Part shown: positions 30,825 to 41,233 of the stretch, piece after piece
How positions within the stretch are numbered: the stretch's first letter is position 1
Layout of the letters: each line of letters begins with the position of its first letter
Origin: Chara braunii
Lineage: Eukaryota > Streptophyta > Charophyceae > Charales > Characeae
Length of the DNA stretch: 43,723 bases
Assembly: GCA_003427395.1 (NCBI GenBank)
Contig: BFEA01000487.1
Coordinates: forward strand, 706,780-750,502
Direction: 5' to 3'
Notes under the pieces: model-generated
What the model was told of the DNA's origin: nothing
The model's input: only the letters and a program-made list of their open reading frames with translations
Database searches by the model: none
Position numbers and translations under genes: made by a program

Positions 30825-31200
30825 ATGAATGTCGAAGTTCCCTTCCCAATCACAGGCCGCGAGTGCCAGAGGGATCGTGAGTTCCGGGGACAATGGAGCG
30901 CACATGCCTTTCTGCACGATCAAGGACCGAGTCCCCAAAATTTTCGTATCAAACAGGAACCGAGCGCATCTGCGAGTGGGATATTGGGCGGGCTTTAGAA
31001 CATATTCCCCACTTCTCCGATTGTCCTAGCCCATACACGTGTCAAATCATAGTTGAACCCCACAGTTTGAACATTGCCCCTTGGCGAGCACTCAACCCCA
31101 GTGTTCAGAGTGTCTGCGAGACCATGCCTACCGAGCATCGGGATTCGTCTGGCGAACCTGCTCGGAAGTCGAACAACGGGAGCACAACCTTCGACTGAGG
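30825..31200 (+). pseudogene. LORF copy on the plus strand, frameshifted
   Basis: Starts MNVEVPFPITGREC, then RDREFRGQW, matching the start of the 6697-7275 copy. In the next frame RICEWDIGRALEH and IIVEPHSLNIAPW continue the match (compare RICEWDI at about 13990). At least one frameshift lies near 30940, and the C-terminal part is unclear. It is a decayed copy of the LTR-encoded unknown protein. Confidence 0.5.
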
Positions 31201-31450
31201 CCGGCTGCGTCCAATTCCGAAATCTGCAAAACCTGTTGATGATAGGTGCTACACCAACATGACAGCCATAGCGTTCCTACGGTACACTGAATACGAATCT
31301 GCCCCAGACGACGGGACCAACGAAGGTGACCACCTCGTTCCCCGAGGCCTAAAACCGTAAAACAGAACCTCGTCCTCCGCTCACCCACTTGTGTTCATAT
31401 CCCCGAGACTTGACAGAGGAGATCTCAGTTCCGATCTGGGACTCCACCCC

Positions 31451-31592
31451 CATTTTTTATTTTTTATTTTTTTAATTTTAAACGGGCCCAGTGCCCAAGG
31501 CTGATATTATCAATACAGGATTGAGGCCGGGGTCCTCACAGTCTACCCGGAGTAACCAAACCGAAATTGCTGAGAACAGGGCTCAGCGTCCC
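31451..31592 (-). mobile_element. Structured repeat with A-rich tail, minus strand
   Basis: On the minus strand GGGAC (31592-31588) leads into GCTGAG-CCCTGTT-CTCAGC (31587-31569), the same architecture as 28088-28111 with a paired change in the stem. The body contains GGCCTCAATCCTG, which resembles a B box. It ends in an A-rich tail (AAAATTAAAAAAATAAAAAA at about 31480-31451). The tail abuts the broken end of the plus-strand LTR remnant, so this retroposon may have inserted there. Confidence 0.5.
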
Positions 31593-31867
31593 TGATGATA
31601 AAGATGGTGATAGTAGTGCTGGTGGTGAAAATGATGATGAAAATCGGGTCCCGTAACCCACACTTCAGACTATGTACCGTACAGAGGGAGCGGAAGGAGC
31701 CACTGGGGGGCACCAGTGGGACCTCCTTTCATGCCCTTGCCATTGTGGCGGTGGGTTTGAGGCTGTAATCAAACCAAGATTTCTGTCAGGGAGAGGGCGT
31801 GAGGGGGGAAGGGGTCCGGGAAGTCTGTAGGGGGGCACAAAGGGAATGAGGGTTCCACCCGGGTCCA

Positions 31868-32149
31868 TCATGATTCTTTGAAAACTAACTTGTAGTCCCT
31901 CATATCCTCCAAACTTCGTTGAGCTTTCACTTCGTCCCCTCCCCATATGACCTTTGCTACCCATCCCTCACTTTCTCCTCCCAACCAGTCTGTGCAAAAT
32001 GTTGTCCCCTTCCTGACATCAGAGATTTGGGTGAAAAGTTTCAGTTGTGACTTCGTGTCAGACCAACTTTGTGTGAGTGCTAACTGTATCTGTTGCTGGA
32101 TTTCTTCCACTATTTCCAACCCTTCGATTCTCACATTGTCCAAGGCCAA
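31868..32149 (-). CDS. Hypothetical 93-codon frame, not recognised
   Basis: Opens with MALDNVRIEGLEIVEEIQQQ and has a mixed, protein-like composition with no simple repeats. I do not recognise a family. It lies immediately downstream (on -) of the palindromic LTR end at 32158, where an internal retroelement region would start, but it lacks gag motifs. It may be a fragment of a host gene or of another element. Confidence 0.25.
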   Translation of the reverse strand: MALDNVRIEGLEIVEEIQQQIQLALTQSWSDTKSQLKLFTQISDVRKGTTFCTDWLGGESEGWVAKVIWGGDEVKAQRSLEDMRDYKLVFKES

Positions 32150-32157
32150 GACAAACC

Positions 32158-32325
32158 TTTAAATCCTTGGCACACCCTTTTTCGCGCACTTCTAGGCCCA
32201 TCATCACTCCGATAAGGAAGTCGCGCTATGACGCCCAACCTCACACCCAGCGCGACTTCCTGTTTCGGAGTGTTAGTGCGACTCGAAGTGCGAAAAAGGG
32301 GTGTGCCAAAGATTTTAGGAAAGTG
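32158..32325. repeat. Large inverted repeat (arms about 70 bp) at the LTR end
   Basis: Left arm 32158-32227 and right arm 32249-32322 are inverted copies. TCCTTGGCACACCC faces GGGGTGTGCCAAAGA. TTTTTCGCGCACTTC faces GAAGTGCGAAAAA. CACTCCGA faces TCGGAGTG, and AGGAAGTCGCGCT faces AGCGCGACTTCCT. Only about 21 bp lie between. The right arm is ordinary LTR sequence (compare 6535-6620); the left arm is an extra inverted copy of it. Confidence 0.85.
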
Positions 32326-33150
32326 GGGTGGGGTGGGGGGGGGGTTGGAGTCCCAAGTTGGAACTGGAATCTCCGACGTCAAGTTTCAGGGGTAGGGGTG
32401 CAAGTGTCTCGTTTTAGCTCGGTATCGGGGCGATCGCCGATCTCACGGCCTGGGCCGGGGACGTATCTAATGTACAGGCGGAACGCTATGAGTATCTCTC
32501 TGAGAGCACATGTACCGTCGTCGACCAATGCTCGTCTCAGAGTCCGACGTGGACGGTCGTAGTCGGAGACTGTGTTTCCGAAGCTCTGCTTCAAAGCGGT
32601 TCCGTCGGATGAACCCTGCTTCGCGATACTCGTTGTATTGCTGGCACTCCGGGCATGGTGTGCAGGGCCAGTAACGAGCTATGGAGTCCCACGGGACAAC
32701 CGTTAGGTGATGATACAGGAGAAGGATATAATAGGGAGGAAAGCGGGTAGTAGTAGCGACGAAGCCTGGGGTTAGATAATACTGTTTATTGTGGGTGTCG
32801 GGATAGTCCGCAATCCGAGAATCCTGGTTTATTGCCCACTGGAAATTGCTCCCGCACAGTCGATCGTTCTCAGTCTGGCAGGGTAGTCAGGATTCCGTGA
32901 GTTTCGTCGTCGCCTAAAGTGTTCCCTCTCCCAATACGTCCGATACTCTAGGTTTTTTAAGCTCTCACGGTCAGTGACCCAGAAGGGAGTTTCTACCGCC
33001 ATATCCTACTCACTGGACTTTAATTACGTTAATTGTCTGACAAAGCGATATCGCAGCTAAGCTTACGCGGACGCGCGTGTATGTTGCAGACCTCGCTGCC
33101 GGATTTGCTGTTATACACGGTGCTTGCTTAGGCCAACTGCTCCGATCCTA
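32228..33150 (-). mobile_element. Partial LTR (solo or truncated), minus strand
   Basis: Contains the LTR 3' part: terminal AACCTCAC block (32237), GGGGTGTGCCAAAGATTTT (32302), the GGAACTGGAATCTCC stretch (32359) and LORF (33002-32467). Similarity to 7303-7400 may continue to about 33150. The TATA half of the LTR is missing, so this is a 3' LTR fragment. Confidence 0.7.
32467..33002 (-). pseudogene. LORF copy, nearly intact with one frameshift
   Basis: Starts MAVETPFWVTDRESLK, then EYRTYWEREH. A single frameshift near 32883 (around the codons for NPDYPA) separates this from the rest: CQTENDRLC, then NKQYYLTPGF, RFPPYY, VVPWDSIARYWP, TPCPEC and RLRPSTSDSE, ending RDTHSVPPVH and a TAG at 32467-32469. 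Except for that shift the frame is open, and amino-acid changes against the 6697-7275 copy are mostly conservative. This copy gives the clearest natural C-terminus. Confidence 0.6.
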
Positions 33151-33390
33151 TCTTGTCGCATGGATAAGTCGGTGACAGGCACTTTTGTCCGTACGTTGGT
33201 CTATCCCAAAGGCATGCAATTATTCTCCTTATACAACCATCATCATTCCAAGTGAGATCCACTCATTGCATACATATACATACCATCATGCATCAAAGAC
33301 CAATACATCAGATCATTCCTGCCATCATGCATGACCTAAGAGCAGGTGGTCAGGCAAGATATGTGCGCCGAGTATATCCGGCCATATCCG
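33151..33390. other. Unassigned sequence
   Basis: Nothing recognised apart from CAT-rich stretches (33225-33330). Confidence 0.35.
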
Positions 33391-33391
33391 G

Positions 33392-33446
33392 TGTCGAGCG
33401 CATCGGCTCCCGCCTTTTTTGCAAAGGTCCGGAGCGCTCCCGACCA
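33392..33446. repeat. Small palindromic element, imperfect copy
   Basis: TGTCGAGCGCATCGGCTCCC, then a CCTTTTTTGCAAAGG core, then GGAGCGCTCCCGACCA. The left arm and core match the element at 41234-41290, with the core in the opposite direction. The right arm is degraded. Confidence 0.6.
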
Positions 33447-33994
33447 TGTCACGCAGGAGTTTACCAAAATCAAAACCAAGAGACAACTCGAGAACGACGC
33501 AGAATAATCCCGCGAGCCGTCAAGACGGCCTCGGTCGCGTCGCTGCTTCTCCGCTCTAGCCGGGTGCACCAGTTGTACATCCCGCGGTCCCCTACGACAG
33601 GATAGGTTCCCGCAGGGCATAAGCTTTCCCTCGCTAAGGGGTTGTCACCACCCTTAGGGGTGTATCCCTACCGATCTACTGACCCACATGAGAAAGCTTT
33701 TAGATGCAATTGCAGAGGTAGGTCAGCCGAGGACGTTTGCTCGTTCGATGTAGTATACATACGCTTGGTTAACGCCAAGCGAACCCGAACGCCGTCCGTT
33801 TCTAGGGCGCTGATCTCCTAGGTGCGGAGTAGACGTCGGTCGACTAGGACGGTCTCAACCAAGTGTGAAACCCAAATACTTATCCTAGTCCCTTAGACAC
33901 ACAATCAAGCGAAAGTTATAACAACCACACATATAATTATATCAAAACGAGTCGACCGTAGTCGACACGAATAAACATTCATTCCGAAGTGATA
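33447..33994. other. Unassigned sequence with short hairpins
   Basis: Perfect 7-bp hairpins CGCTTGG/CCAAGCG (33763-33782) and CTAAGGG/CCCTTAG (about 33633-33656). No gene recognised. Confidence 0.4.
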
Positions 33995-34190
33995 ACTAAA
34001 AGTTGGGTAGCACGGCGTACACATACTCGGGCTCCGCATAAGTGCATACGCGTATGCACGTATGCACATACGTGTCGCATACGTATGCGCGCGTACTTAA
34101 ATTTAGGGTCCGCGTACGTGGTCACAGCGGACCATTTCCTGTGTTTTTCTTGGCCCGGTAGGGGTTGGGGGATGGGCGTTGGGATTGGTT

Positions 34191-34192
34191 GA

Positions 34193-34226
<34 letters not shown>

Positions 34227-34235
34227 TGTATGTGT

Positions 34236-34282
<47 letters not shown>

Positions 34283-34419
34283 GAAGCCTCCTCCTCCTCC
34301 TCCTCCAGCCGATCTTCTTCATCGTCCTGCTCCTCGGCCTGTGGTATTGTCTGTCTGTATGTCTGTCTGTCCAGTATCACGGGCGGAGGAGGAGGGGTAG
34401 GAGGAGGAGGAGGAGGAGG

Positions 34420-34482
<63 letters not shown>

Positions 34483-34628
34483 TAGACAGACAGTACGACG
34501 GGCGGAGGACAGACAGACAGCAGACAGACAGACAGACAGACAGACAGACAGGAGGGGGAAGACAGACAGACATACAGACAAAAAGGAGGGGGAGGACAGA
34601 CAGACATACAGACAGAAAGGAGGGGGAG

Positions 34629-34664
<36 letters not shown>

Positions 34665-34730
34665 GTACCATGGGAGGGGTAGGAGGAGGAGGAGGACGAA
34701 GATCACGATTGGGAGGAGGAGGAGATATGT
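34191..34730. repeat. Compound microsatellite: TG, GA, CTC, GGA, CAGA
   Basis: TG/TGTATG repeats to about 34267, GA to 34282, CTC triplets to 34305, GGA triplets at about 34385-34420, then CAGA tetranucleotides with GGAGGG interruptions to about 34665, and GGA triplets to about 34730. It fills most of the hAT-like element. Cys/Leu/Ser- or Asp/Arg-rich open frames here are artefacts. Confidence 0.95.
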
Positions 34731-34739
34731 GACTAAATA

Positions 34740-34796
34740 CTGACTATATATATTATATATACATTATATATATGTGTAAAAAAAAAAAAAAAAAAC
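34740..34796. repeat. AT microsatellite and A run
   Basis: ATATATATTATATATACATT and ATATATATGTGT, followed by 18 A. Inside the hAT-like element. Confidence 0.85.
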
Positions 34797-34893
34797 ACGT
34801 ACGCGTATCGAGGTTTTTGGGCACATACACGTACGCGCGCATACGTACGCGTATGCACCACATACGCGTACGTGGTGCTACCCAGACTAAAAG

Positions 34894-36429
34894 AAATCGA
34901 ATCATCATATGAAACATCCAATAATACAATATCAAAATAAACCTCGACCACCTCGGGTCGAACTCCACAAAACAATCATACAACCGCCGACAAGGAGTTG
35001 GCTACCGAAAATAATATCGATGCTGCCAACATGATAGCCGGACAACCTCAATTTTGACTTGATGAGATGCGATGCCAAAATCATTCATTTCAGTCTACCG
35101 CCGACCTAATATTCGACACACATACATGTCTTCATCCGTTTCCAATCTTTTTGGATAACAAGCTGCTTTGCGAATGATTCTTGATCAGGGGCATTGCTTG
35201 AAGTGTTACATGCCTCTCCCTCTAGGAATTGTTCCTGGTACTTCTCCTCCTCGCCCGAGCACAAAACTCGGATCTCAGAAGTCGGGCCGTCTCCACCAAA
35301 TCAGCGAAGTACCCCCCCGTAAAACGGTCCACTCTAGGTCGATAACAGGGTCGGCTCCTAAAGCAACGAACCCCCGCCCCAAATGCTTTCTAGAGAAAGA
35401 GAATGTGTTCACTGCAAGTAACTTTCATATACTCTCAATTCTCTTAAGTTCAGGGTAACTTGGACGAAAAAAAATCAGAGCAGATAGAGAATGAGAAACA
35501 TTTGGACAACTATAGGTGGATAGGGTCATTTGGGATAGAAAGGGTCCATCCTCGGGAAAAGGCTAAGTTCATTTGACCTTTTATGCTTTATTTCAATCGC
35601 ATTCATTTACAACACGCACTGAATTAATATTTTCCAAAATAACAATTTTCACTTTCACAAGCAGGCAGGTGGAAGGTAGAAAGAGGATAATCATTTTCTT
35701 TATCTCAAGCATGCATAATCAATCTCCTTTGCAAGCATCCTTCTACCTACCTGCACACAAATCCAAAGCAAACAAGTTTGGGAAAACCAGACAAAAACCC
35801 ATATCCAAAGTCATACATTTTCATTCACATGCATGACTCACACAACTTTGCTCTACCTTTTCTTTCGAACATTCAAAACAAACAGGGTCAGACAAAGTGC
35901 GGGTTCACACAGGTGTGAAGGAAAGTCTAAATCAATCAAGTGACTGACCTTGAGTGAAGTTTGATCCGGCTCACTCAAGAAAGTCGAGTAATGTCTCAAT
36001 CAAAATACAGGATAATCGTCGTTAAAGTTGACAATACGCGGCCCACAACTCCACAAGTTGTGTCCTCTCTCCTGAGCCACCGTCCGCGTCCTCCACCAAG
36101 TGCTCGAATAAGCAAGGGTCGGGTCCATTGAGAGAACTCAAATGGGATAACCCTCTAGGAGGGTGCTCTGAAGTGTAAGTCCCACATGGTCCCAAATGCC
36201 CCAGACCGTCCTAACACAGTCTCATTGCACCTTATCCTCCAAGGGTACTTCCCAACCAGCCAGAAGTCCATGCCGCCTCTAAGCACCACGTGCGCTCACA
36301 ATAGCTACACCAACATGTTCGTCCCGATCACAACAATCAGTCTTGCCTAGTCTCAAAATGGTCCCAAATTGTCCCAATGCAGTCCCACACCGTCGCCACA
36401 ATACTACGTCGTTCAAAACTCAAAACCGC
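34894..36429. other. Unassigned sequence
   Basis: No gene recognised. One perfect hairpin ACCCTC/GAGGGT lies at about 36150-36164. ATGGTCCCAAAT recurs at about 36187 and 36358. Confidence 0.4.
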
Positions 36430-37130
36430 TTGCACTGCGCACCGCAAAAAAATAAAGGTGGCCCTGGTTGAAAACCGCATGTGCCGCGAGCCCAAAAAAA
36501 TAAAGATGTTCAGCCGGCACCAACCGCAAGTGCCGCAACTCCCATAGCCACTGCCGAGCACACTCACTTTGTGCCCTCTTCATGTCGCGAGTCCATGCAC
36601 CGCTACAGCACCTACCCAATCATGCACCAACGCCAGCCCCACCTCTAGGTCATACTGGGATCCACCATAGTTGTCGCACACCCCAAAAAATAAAGCGCGG
36701 AACTGCCGTTCGCCACGCCGTCAACCGGTACCATGCCGTCGTGCCAAAAAACATTAGCAGCCGTTCCCACGGAAGTGTCATTGCCGCCGTACCAAAATTT
36801 TAGCAACATAACCTCACAAAAAAAACATCACCATTGTCGTGCCACCAAACGGTCAGCACCTCCCCTTAGGGAGACCTTGATGCCACCATGCTATTAGTTC
36901 GGCATCACCCCCCCATCAAAGTGTCACTGCCGCCACCGCAAATCCAGCAGCACTTTCGCGTCACTGCCAGAAAAATCACAGTTGTCGCCGGAAAAATTCG
37001 GCAGTGCTCCCGCAGTACGTCAACAAAACTGTCGTCGTCGCAAAAACTGCGCAGCGTTTCCCCAGCACTTCTCCACTGACAACATTGTTGCTGCCGTGCA
37101 AAAAAAAAAAGGGCAGCACTTTCCTTGCGC
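36430..37130. repeat. Degenerate minisatellite-like region (GCCGYCGYRCCAAAAA units)
   Basis: Phrases such as GCACCGCAAAAAAATAAAG, GCGAGCCCAAAAAAATAAAG, GTCGTGCCAAAAAACATTAG, GCCGCCGTACCAAAATTTTAG and GTCGTCGCAAAAACTGCG recur every 40-80 bp. Copies are very diverged, so the period is loose. Confidence 0.5.
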
Positions 37131-37456
37131 TCCTGCCAATGGCCGTGGCTATGGCAACACGCGTCTCCACCAGCTATACCGCAGCTGCATCACTCCAGCG
37201 ACCTTCTCCCTCCTTGTAGAGCTGGTGGCCATGGCAGCCTCCAACCTCAATCCTCCTGCAGACCTCCACTCTCCACCTCTCTTCACTCTCTACTCCAGCC
37301 GTATGCAGCAGCCAGCCACCATTCACTCAAGTGAATGCCCCAGCAGCACTGCCACAAGTGTGAGGCTGTTGGGTGGAATGCTGACTTTTATAGCCAGCTG
37401 ATGGTTGTGGGCAGCTGCCTTGCCCTCAACCAAAAATTTGTAACTGTTCTGAGCCC
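37131..37456. other. Unassigned sequence
   Basis: A CT-rich stretch (37180-37330) without a recognised gene. Confidence 0.35.
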
Positions 37457-38460
37457 TTGATCTAACCCATGATCAAGGTTCAGGATCCTTGATGTTCCCC
37501 TATGGGAACCAGGATCTTCAATTCCTAGAAGTATTTGGCCATTCTCCCGGGCTACATACTTCTAGAAATGCCCATACCTCGCCATTCTCTGCAGCCTGTT
37601 CAAAAACGAACAGGTGCAGTCACTTCACCCCCTAGAGCTTCTAGGGGCTGCACCTGTTCCGTGGCCGCGACCACATTTGCGGCCGTCCTCCCTTCCGTAC
37701 TTTTCTTTCTTTCCACCCCCTGCATCTACTCTAAGCCCGCGGCCATGTACGTGGCCATTACTTTACCCTCGTTTTTCTGTGTAGGGGGCAGCTCGTTTTT
37801 AAAAACGAGCAGCCACCCCCTCTCAAGTCATTTCACAAAAACGAACTAGTGTCAAGCTTAGCAGGGGTTTCCATCCCCCTGCCCAACTCGCGCCTGCACC
37901 CAGCCTTCAAACATGCCGAGTTCGGATGCTCATCTGCAGCCCGTTCAACAAAATGAACGGGTGCAGGTGAGCTACCAATGACTAAAGGGAGGGGGAACCA
38001 ACGGCTGCCCGGTAGGGTCCCTAGTTCCCTTACACACGTACACACACCCCTAGAAGTGCAGTAGTGTATAGTCCCGTGTTATAGTAGTAGATTTGTTCAT
38101 TTTTTTTTTCCCTTTTCTGTAGATAGTTGTCCCAACCCGTTCGTCGAAACGAAATGGTACTCTAGGAAAATCAAGAATAAGAAACAAAAAAAGAAATCTA
38201 AAAGAATTTAAGGAAACTAAAAAGAAATCTAAATAAGCAAAATCTAGAGCGAATCTAAAGGAGAATTCAGAAAAAAAATATAAAAAAGAAGAAAAGAAAA
38301 GAAAAAGAAAACTTACCTTGCTTGTCAAGACAGTTGCTCGTTTTTACGGGCACTGTCATGTCCACTAGGGATGAAAGTGCCCCAGGCACTTCGTTCTGCA
38401 CCATGTGGCGCTTCACTTTGTTCAGTTTTTACTTTTTTTTTTTTTTTTCCTCTTCTTGCC

Positions 38461-38570
38461 CCGTTGGCCTTAGCCAACGGCCACTTCGTGGGACATCCTG
38501 CGAACTGTTGAAATGTAGACCTGCGTTCGAGTCCGAACGGACTTCAATTTTTTTTTTCTTTTTTTTTTCT
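38461..38570 (+). mobile_element. tRNA-derived SINE-like head
   Basis: TAGCCAACGG (38471-38480) as A box and CGTTCGAGTCC (38524-38534, 10 of 11 to the B consensus) at tRNA spacing. Between them CTGTTGAAATGTAGACCTG resembles CTGCTGAAATACAGACCTG of the head at 3291-3390. A T-run with a terminator-like character follows (38548-38570). Family membership looks real; the right edge is not defined. Confidence 0.5.
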
Positions 38571-38696
38571 CGATTTATGCATGTTATCTTTGCGAAGGGG
38601 TCATGCTCACTTGCGCGGCTGATCTCGGCCACGCGATCTTCAAGATCAGGCAGTCAAAATCGACCGCGCCCCTTTAAAAATGGCAGCTCCAAAAGG

Positions 38697-38785
38697 AGTT
38701 AGCCTAGGGGAGCAGCACGTCGGATTCAATCCCAGTTTCTACCGGGTGAGAGTTTGGCACTGTAACCTACTGGGCTAGCTCGAAT
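38697..38785 (-). mobile_element. tRNA-derived SINE-like head, minus strand
   Basis: On the minus strand TAGCCCAGTAGG (38766-38777) fits an A box and GGATTGAATCC (38722-38732) a B box (9 of 11). The A box is nearly the same as at 10717-10728. It lies back to back with the head at 38461. Confidence 0.5.
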
Positions 38786-38820
38786 CACGACAGTGATAGG
38801 AGCAGCTCTTCTATAAGAAG

Positions 38821-39518
38821 AACTTGCCCAATCGCTATCCCCTTCCTGCTGGTGGCCTTGCAGACCCTGCCTGCCTGTGGCTTTGCAGGTCTCGCCTGCC
38901 TACGGCCTTCCCGTGGATGACTGCCCATCCATGGTTTCAGGATCATCCAACGGGTAGGCCTCCGGATCGGCCTGCTAACACCTTTTTTCCGTGGTCGGCT
39001 TTCTATCGATAGCCTGATAGACCACCTATATCCGGCTTCTGTTTAGACTACTTAGGCTCTTAATCGCGCGGTTGGACATTAGTTTGCGTGGAATAGGTCT
39101 AGTTTTAACGTTCCCATGTCCGCGCGCTTTCTGCGGCTTCGACAAAACAAAGCATTGCCAATTACAGCCCTTACTTTCGGATGCTACATGCGCCTGGACT
39201 AAAGTTTAAAAACTTTTAATCTCTCAGTCACATGTCGGGTTTGAATAAACTTTTGGTAACATCGGTCTCATCGGGTCCTTCTATCGAATGAAAGAGTTGG
39301 ACAGCGTCCGATGTTCAAAAACCCCAGCAAATACCCTTGTTAGGGTATTTGTCCCGACAGCATTCCTGGACCCCATTGAACGACATCCCCGTCGTTCACC
39401 ATCAAAAGAAATCAGGATCCTTATAAAATTTCAATGTGAAAGCAACAATCATAAAAACAACAATTCCAACAATTGTCTGGAACCAAGCCGGAATCATACA
39501 ACAATATAGCAACAAAAC
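38821..39518. other. Unassigned sequence with hairpins
   Basis: AAATACCCT/AGGGTATTT (39329-39353) is a perfect 9-bp hairpin resembling 5038-5063; GAACGAC/GTCGTTC (about 39378-39397) is another. No gene recognised. Confidence 0.4.
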
Positions 39519-39636
39519 TGGATTTAGCCTCCAGAAGCCTTAACTTAATATAACAAAACTAGATTTAGCCTCTAGGAGCCTTCACTTAATATAAAGAAAT
39601 GGATTTAGCCTCCTGAAGTCTTAAGTCAATACAGAT
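39519..39636. repeat. Three-copy tandem repeat, about 41 bp
   Basis: GATTTAGCCTCCAGAAGCCTTAACTTAATA, with variants CTCTAGGAGCCTTCAC and CTCCTGAAGTCTTAAG, three times in a row. More diverged pieces (CTAGCCCCTGGAAGCCTTCAA, TAGTCTCTCAGAATGG) follow to about 39810. Confidence 0.75.
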
Positions 39637-39810
39637 CATATGTGGATGGAATAATACCAGATATTGTCTCTGGCAAACCTTATCAAACCTTTGACCCGGG
39701 CCTAGCCCCTGGAAGCCTTCAATTGAGAGAAACTTTTTCAGAATGATCCCCGCATCATCCCACTGGCGGTCATTCAAAACAAACATTTAGTCTCTCAGAA
39801 TGGTACTGGA

Positions 39811-40266
39811 AAAGCTTCCGGTTAGCCTTCAAAACCCCAATTGGTTGGTACATCCATTTATCTAACAAAGTCGGGTTTAACCCCCGGATGGGTCTTTCAA
39901 AATAATTAACCTCTTGGGCGGCCCAGACAAAATCCGAACCAACCATTCATGAGAGAAACCATTCGTCCAAAGTTCCCCGACCAAGTTGTGATCCTCATTC
40001 CAATTCACATAAATTATTATGCCCGTTACTTTTGAACTCCTTATGAATGCGTCGAGGAGTGGTGTAATCCGTATGAGGATAACATCTCGACATCAAGCCC
40101 TGCTTCAGATTCGAGTCTCACCACATTCCCTCTGATTTCAGTGTTTTCAACCCCGTTAGTCCTCTGCAAATAAAGTAGAACAACCCCACCCCACACGGTC
40201 GAGGTTAACTAGGCCCCGATCATGGAGGTAAGGTGACTATGTGTGGCACGAGTTTAGGTAGTAGTC
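39811..40266. other. Unassigned sequence
   Basis: No gene or repeat recognised. Confidence 0.35.
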
Positions 40267-40380
40267 ACTCCTCCCCTCATGACAAACAATAGTCGTTTAC
40301 CCTTACATGCAACATTCTAACAAGACTCCTCCCCTCATGACAAACAATAGTCGTTTACCCTTACATGCAACATTCTAATA
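40267..40380. repeat. Tandem duplication, 58 bp, essentially identical copies
   Basis: ACTCCTCCCCTCATGACAAA through CATTCTAAYAAGA is present at 40267-40324 and again from 40325 with a single visible change. A recent duplication. Confidence 0.9.
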
Positions 40381-41160
40381 AGATATCAACACCTTCCTCC
40401 CTTTTAGTGATAGTGTAGTTTTCATTTCTTAAACCACACAGGATTCAGTAGTCAACATCCCACTATGGACAAGGGGCATAGCTCTGGCGTGGGCCTCACT
40501 ACCACTTATGAAGCTCACAAATCCATCAGAAATTTATTGTGATATGATAACGCCTTCAAAACTTACTTCAAAAATATTCAAGAACGATAATACAACTTAC
40601 AACAAATATTTTCACATGAAATTTCATAATGATCCAAACTAAATAATCTTCAAAAGTAGATCAGATGCCTTCAACCATAGACATGCATCTAAAAAATGGA
40701 TAATCTAAAAATAAATGGGATTCTTGGTAAACTGATCGACCAAAATGTACATTACTCATGTATAATCATCAAATGTATGACTAAATAAATCTTCATAACA
40801 ATATCAAGACAAAGTCAACATTTGGTTGACAACATTTCAAAATAGTTTCGACCGATCTCCAAATTCATGAGAAAATATACAATTAAAATATGACACATGA
40901 AAACAGTAATTTTCAACACTATAACTCGAAATTTATACATAATGTCGATGAATATCAAGTACCAAAATATTCACTGAGTATAATTCAACTAATACAAGGG
41001 CATTAGGAATTTACATCAAATTGAATCATTCAAAATAATCAAAATATCATTCAAAATAAAATTAACACATAATCCACAGAGATAAAATAATACGAAATCG
41101 ATTCATTATGATAAAATAATTGTCTTTTAGAAATCAGAATACGATCAATTAATTCATTTC
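40381..41160. other. AT-rich unassigned sequence
   Basis: Strongly AT-rich, no open frame of note, no repeat structure recognised. Confidence 0.45.
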
Positions 41161-41233
41161 AAAATGAAATACCCGAGTGTTGTTCGGTCAGGGACAACGG
41201 TAGTTTGTCGTGATCCCCGGCAACAGCGCTACC

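Larger units (their letters stand above)
29440..31441 (+). mobile_element. LTR remnant on the plus strand
   Basis: This copy lies in the opposite orientation to the others. Shared landmarks in order: TAGTTGATCGCGCCTTAGTG (29454 on, as at 42553-42580 -), GCAAGCGCAATTAA and TTGGAGTTAGCGCGGTC (30009-30058), a GA tract (30246-30315), the LORF start (30825), and GGAGATCTCAGTTCCGATCT (about 31414-31433, as at 6628-6647 -). The TATA octamer is mutated to TGATAACT. The terminal 100 or so bases of the LTR are missing where a T-rich structured repeat begins. Confidence 0.7.
33995..34893. mobile_element. hAT-like non-autonomous DNA transposon with 8-bp target duplication
   Basis: ACTAAAAG occurs at 33995-34002 and 34886-34893 as an exact 8-bp direct repeat. 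Just inside are inverted termini TTGGGTAGCAC (34003-34013) and GTGCTACCCAG (34875-34885), matching over TGGGTAGCAC. The subterminal regions on both sides are full of TACGCGTA/GCATACG palindromes in inverted arrangement. An 8-bp duplication is typical of hAT elements. There is no transposase; the inside is simple repeat (34191-34665). It is therefore a MITE-like, non-autonomous copy. Confidence 0.75.
37457..38820. repeat. Cluster of short perfect or near-perfect hairpins
   Basis: At least nine stems lie within 1.4 kb. Examples: CCTTGATC/GATCAAGG (about 37457-37480), GTTCCC/GGGAAC (about 37490), CTAGAAGTAT/ATACTTCTAG (about 37525-37564), CTGCA-CCTGTTC/GAACAGGTGCAG (37589-37619), CCCCTAGA/TCTAGGGG (about 37630-37648) and GCTCGTTTTT/AAAAACGAGC (37791-37810). 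Others are CTGCA-CCCGTTCA/TGAACGGGTGCAG (37934-37966), CCGTTGGC/GCCAACGG (38461-38480) and CTTCT/AGAAG (about 38811). No gene recognised across the stretch. Confidence 0.7.

Noticed and set aside
33979-34732. Long Cys/Leu/Ser- and Asp/Arg-rich ORFs
   Set aside because: They are translations of CAGA, TG and GGA microsatellites in several frames at once.
37589-37619. Rho-independent terminator
   Set aside because: Stem without a T tract, in eukaryotic DNA with no adjacent gene.
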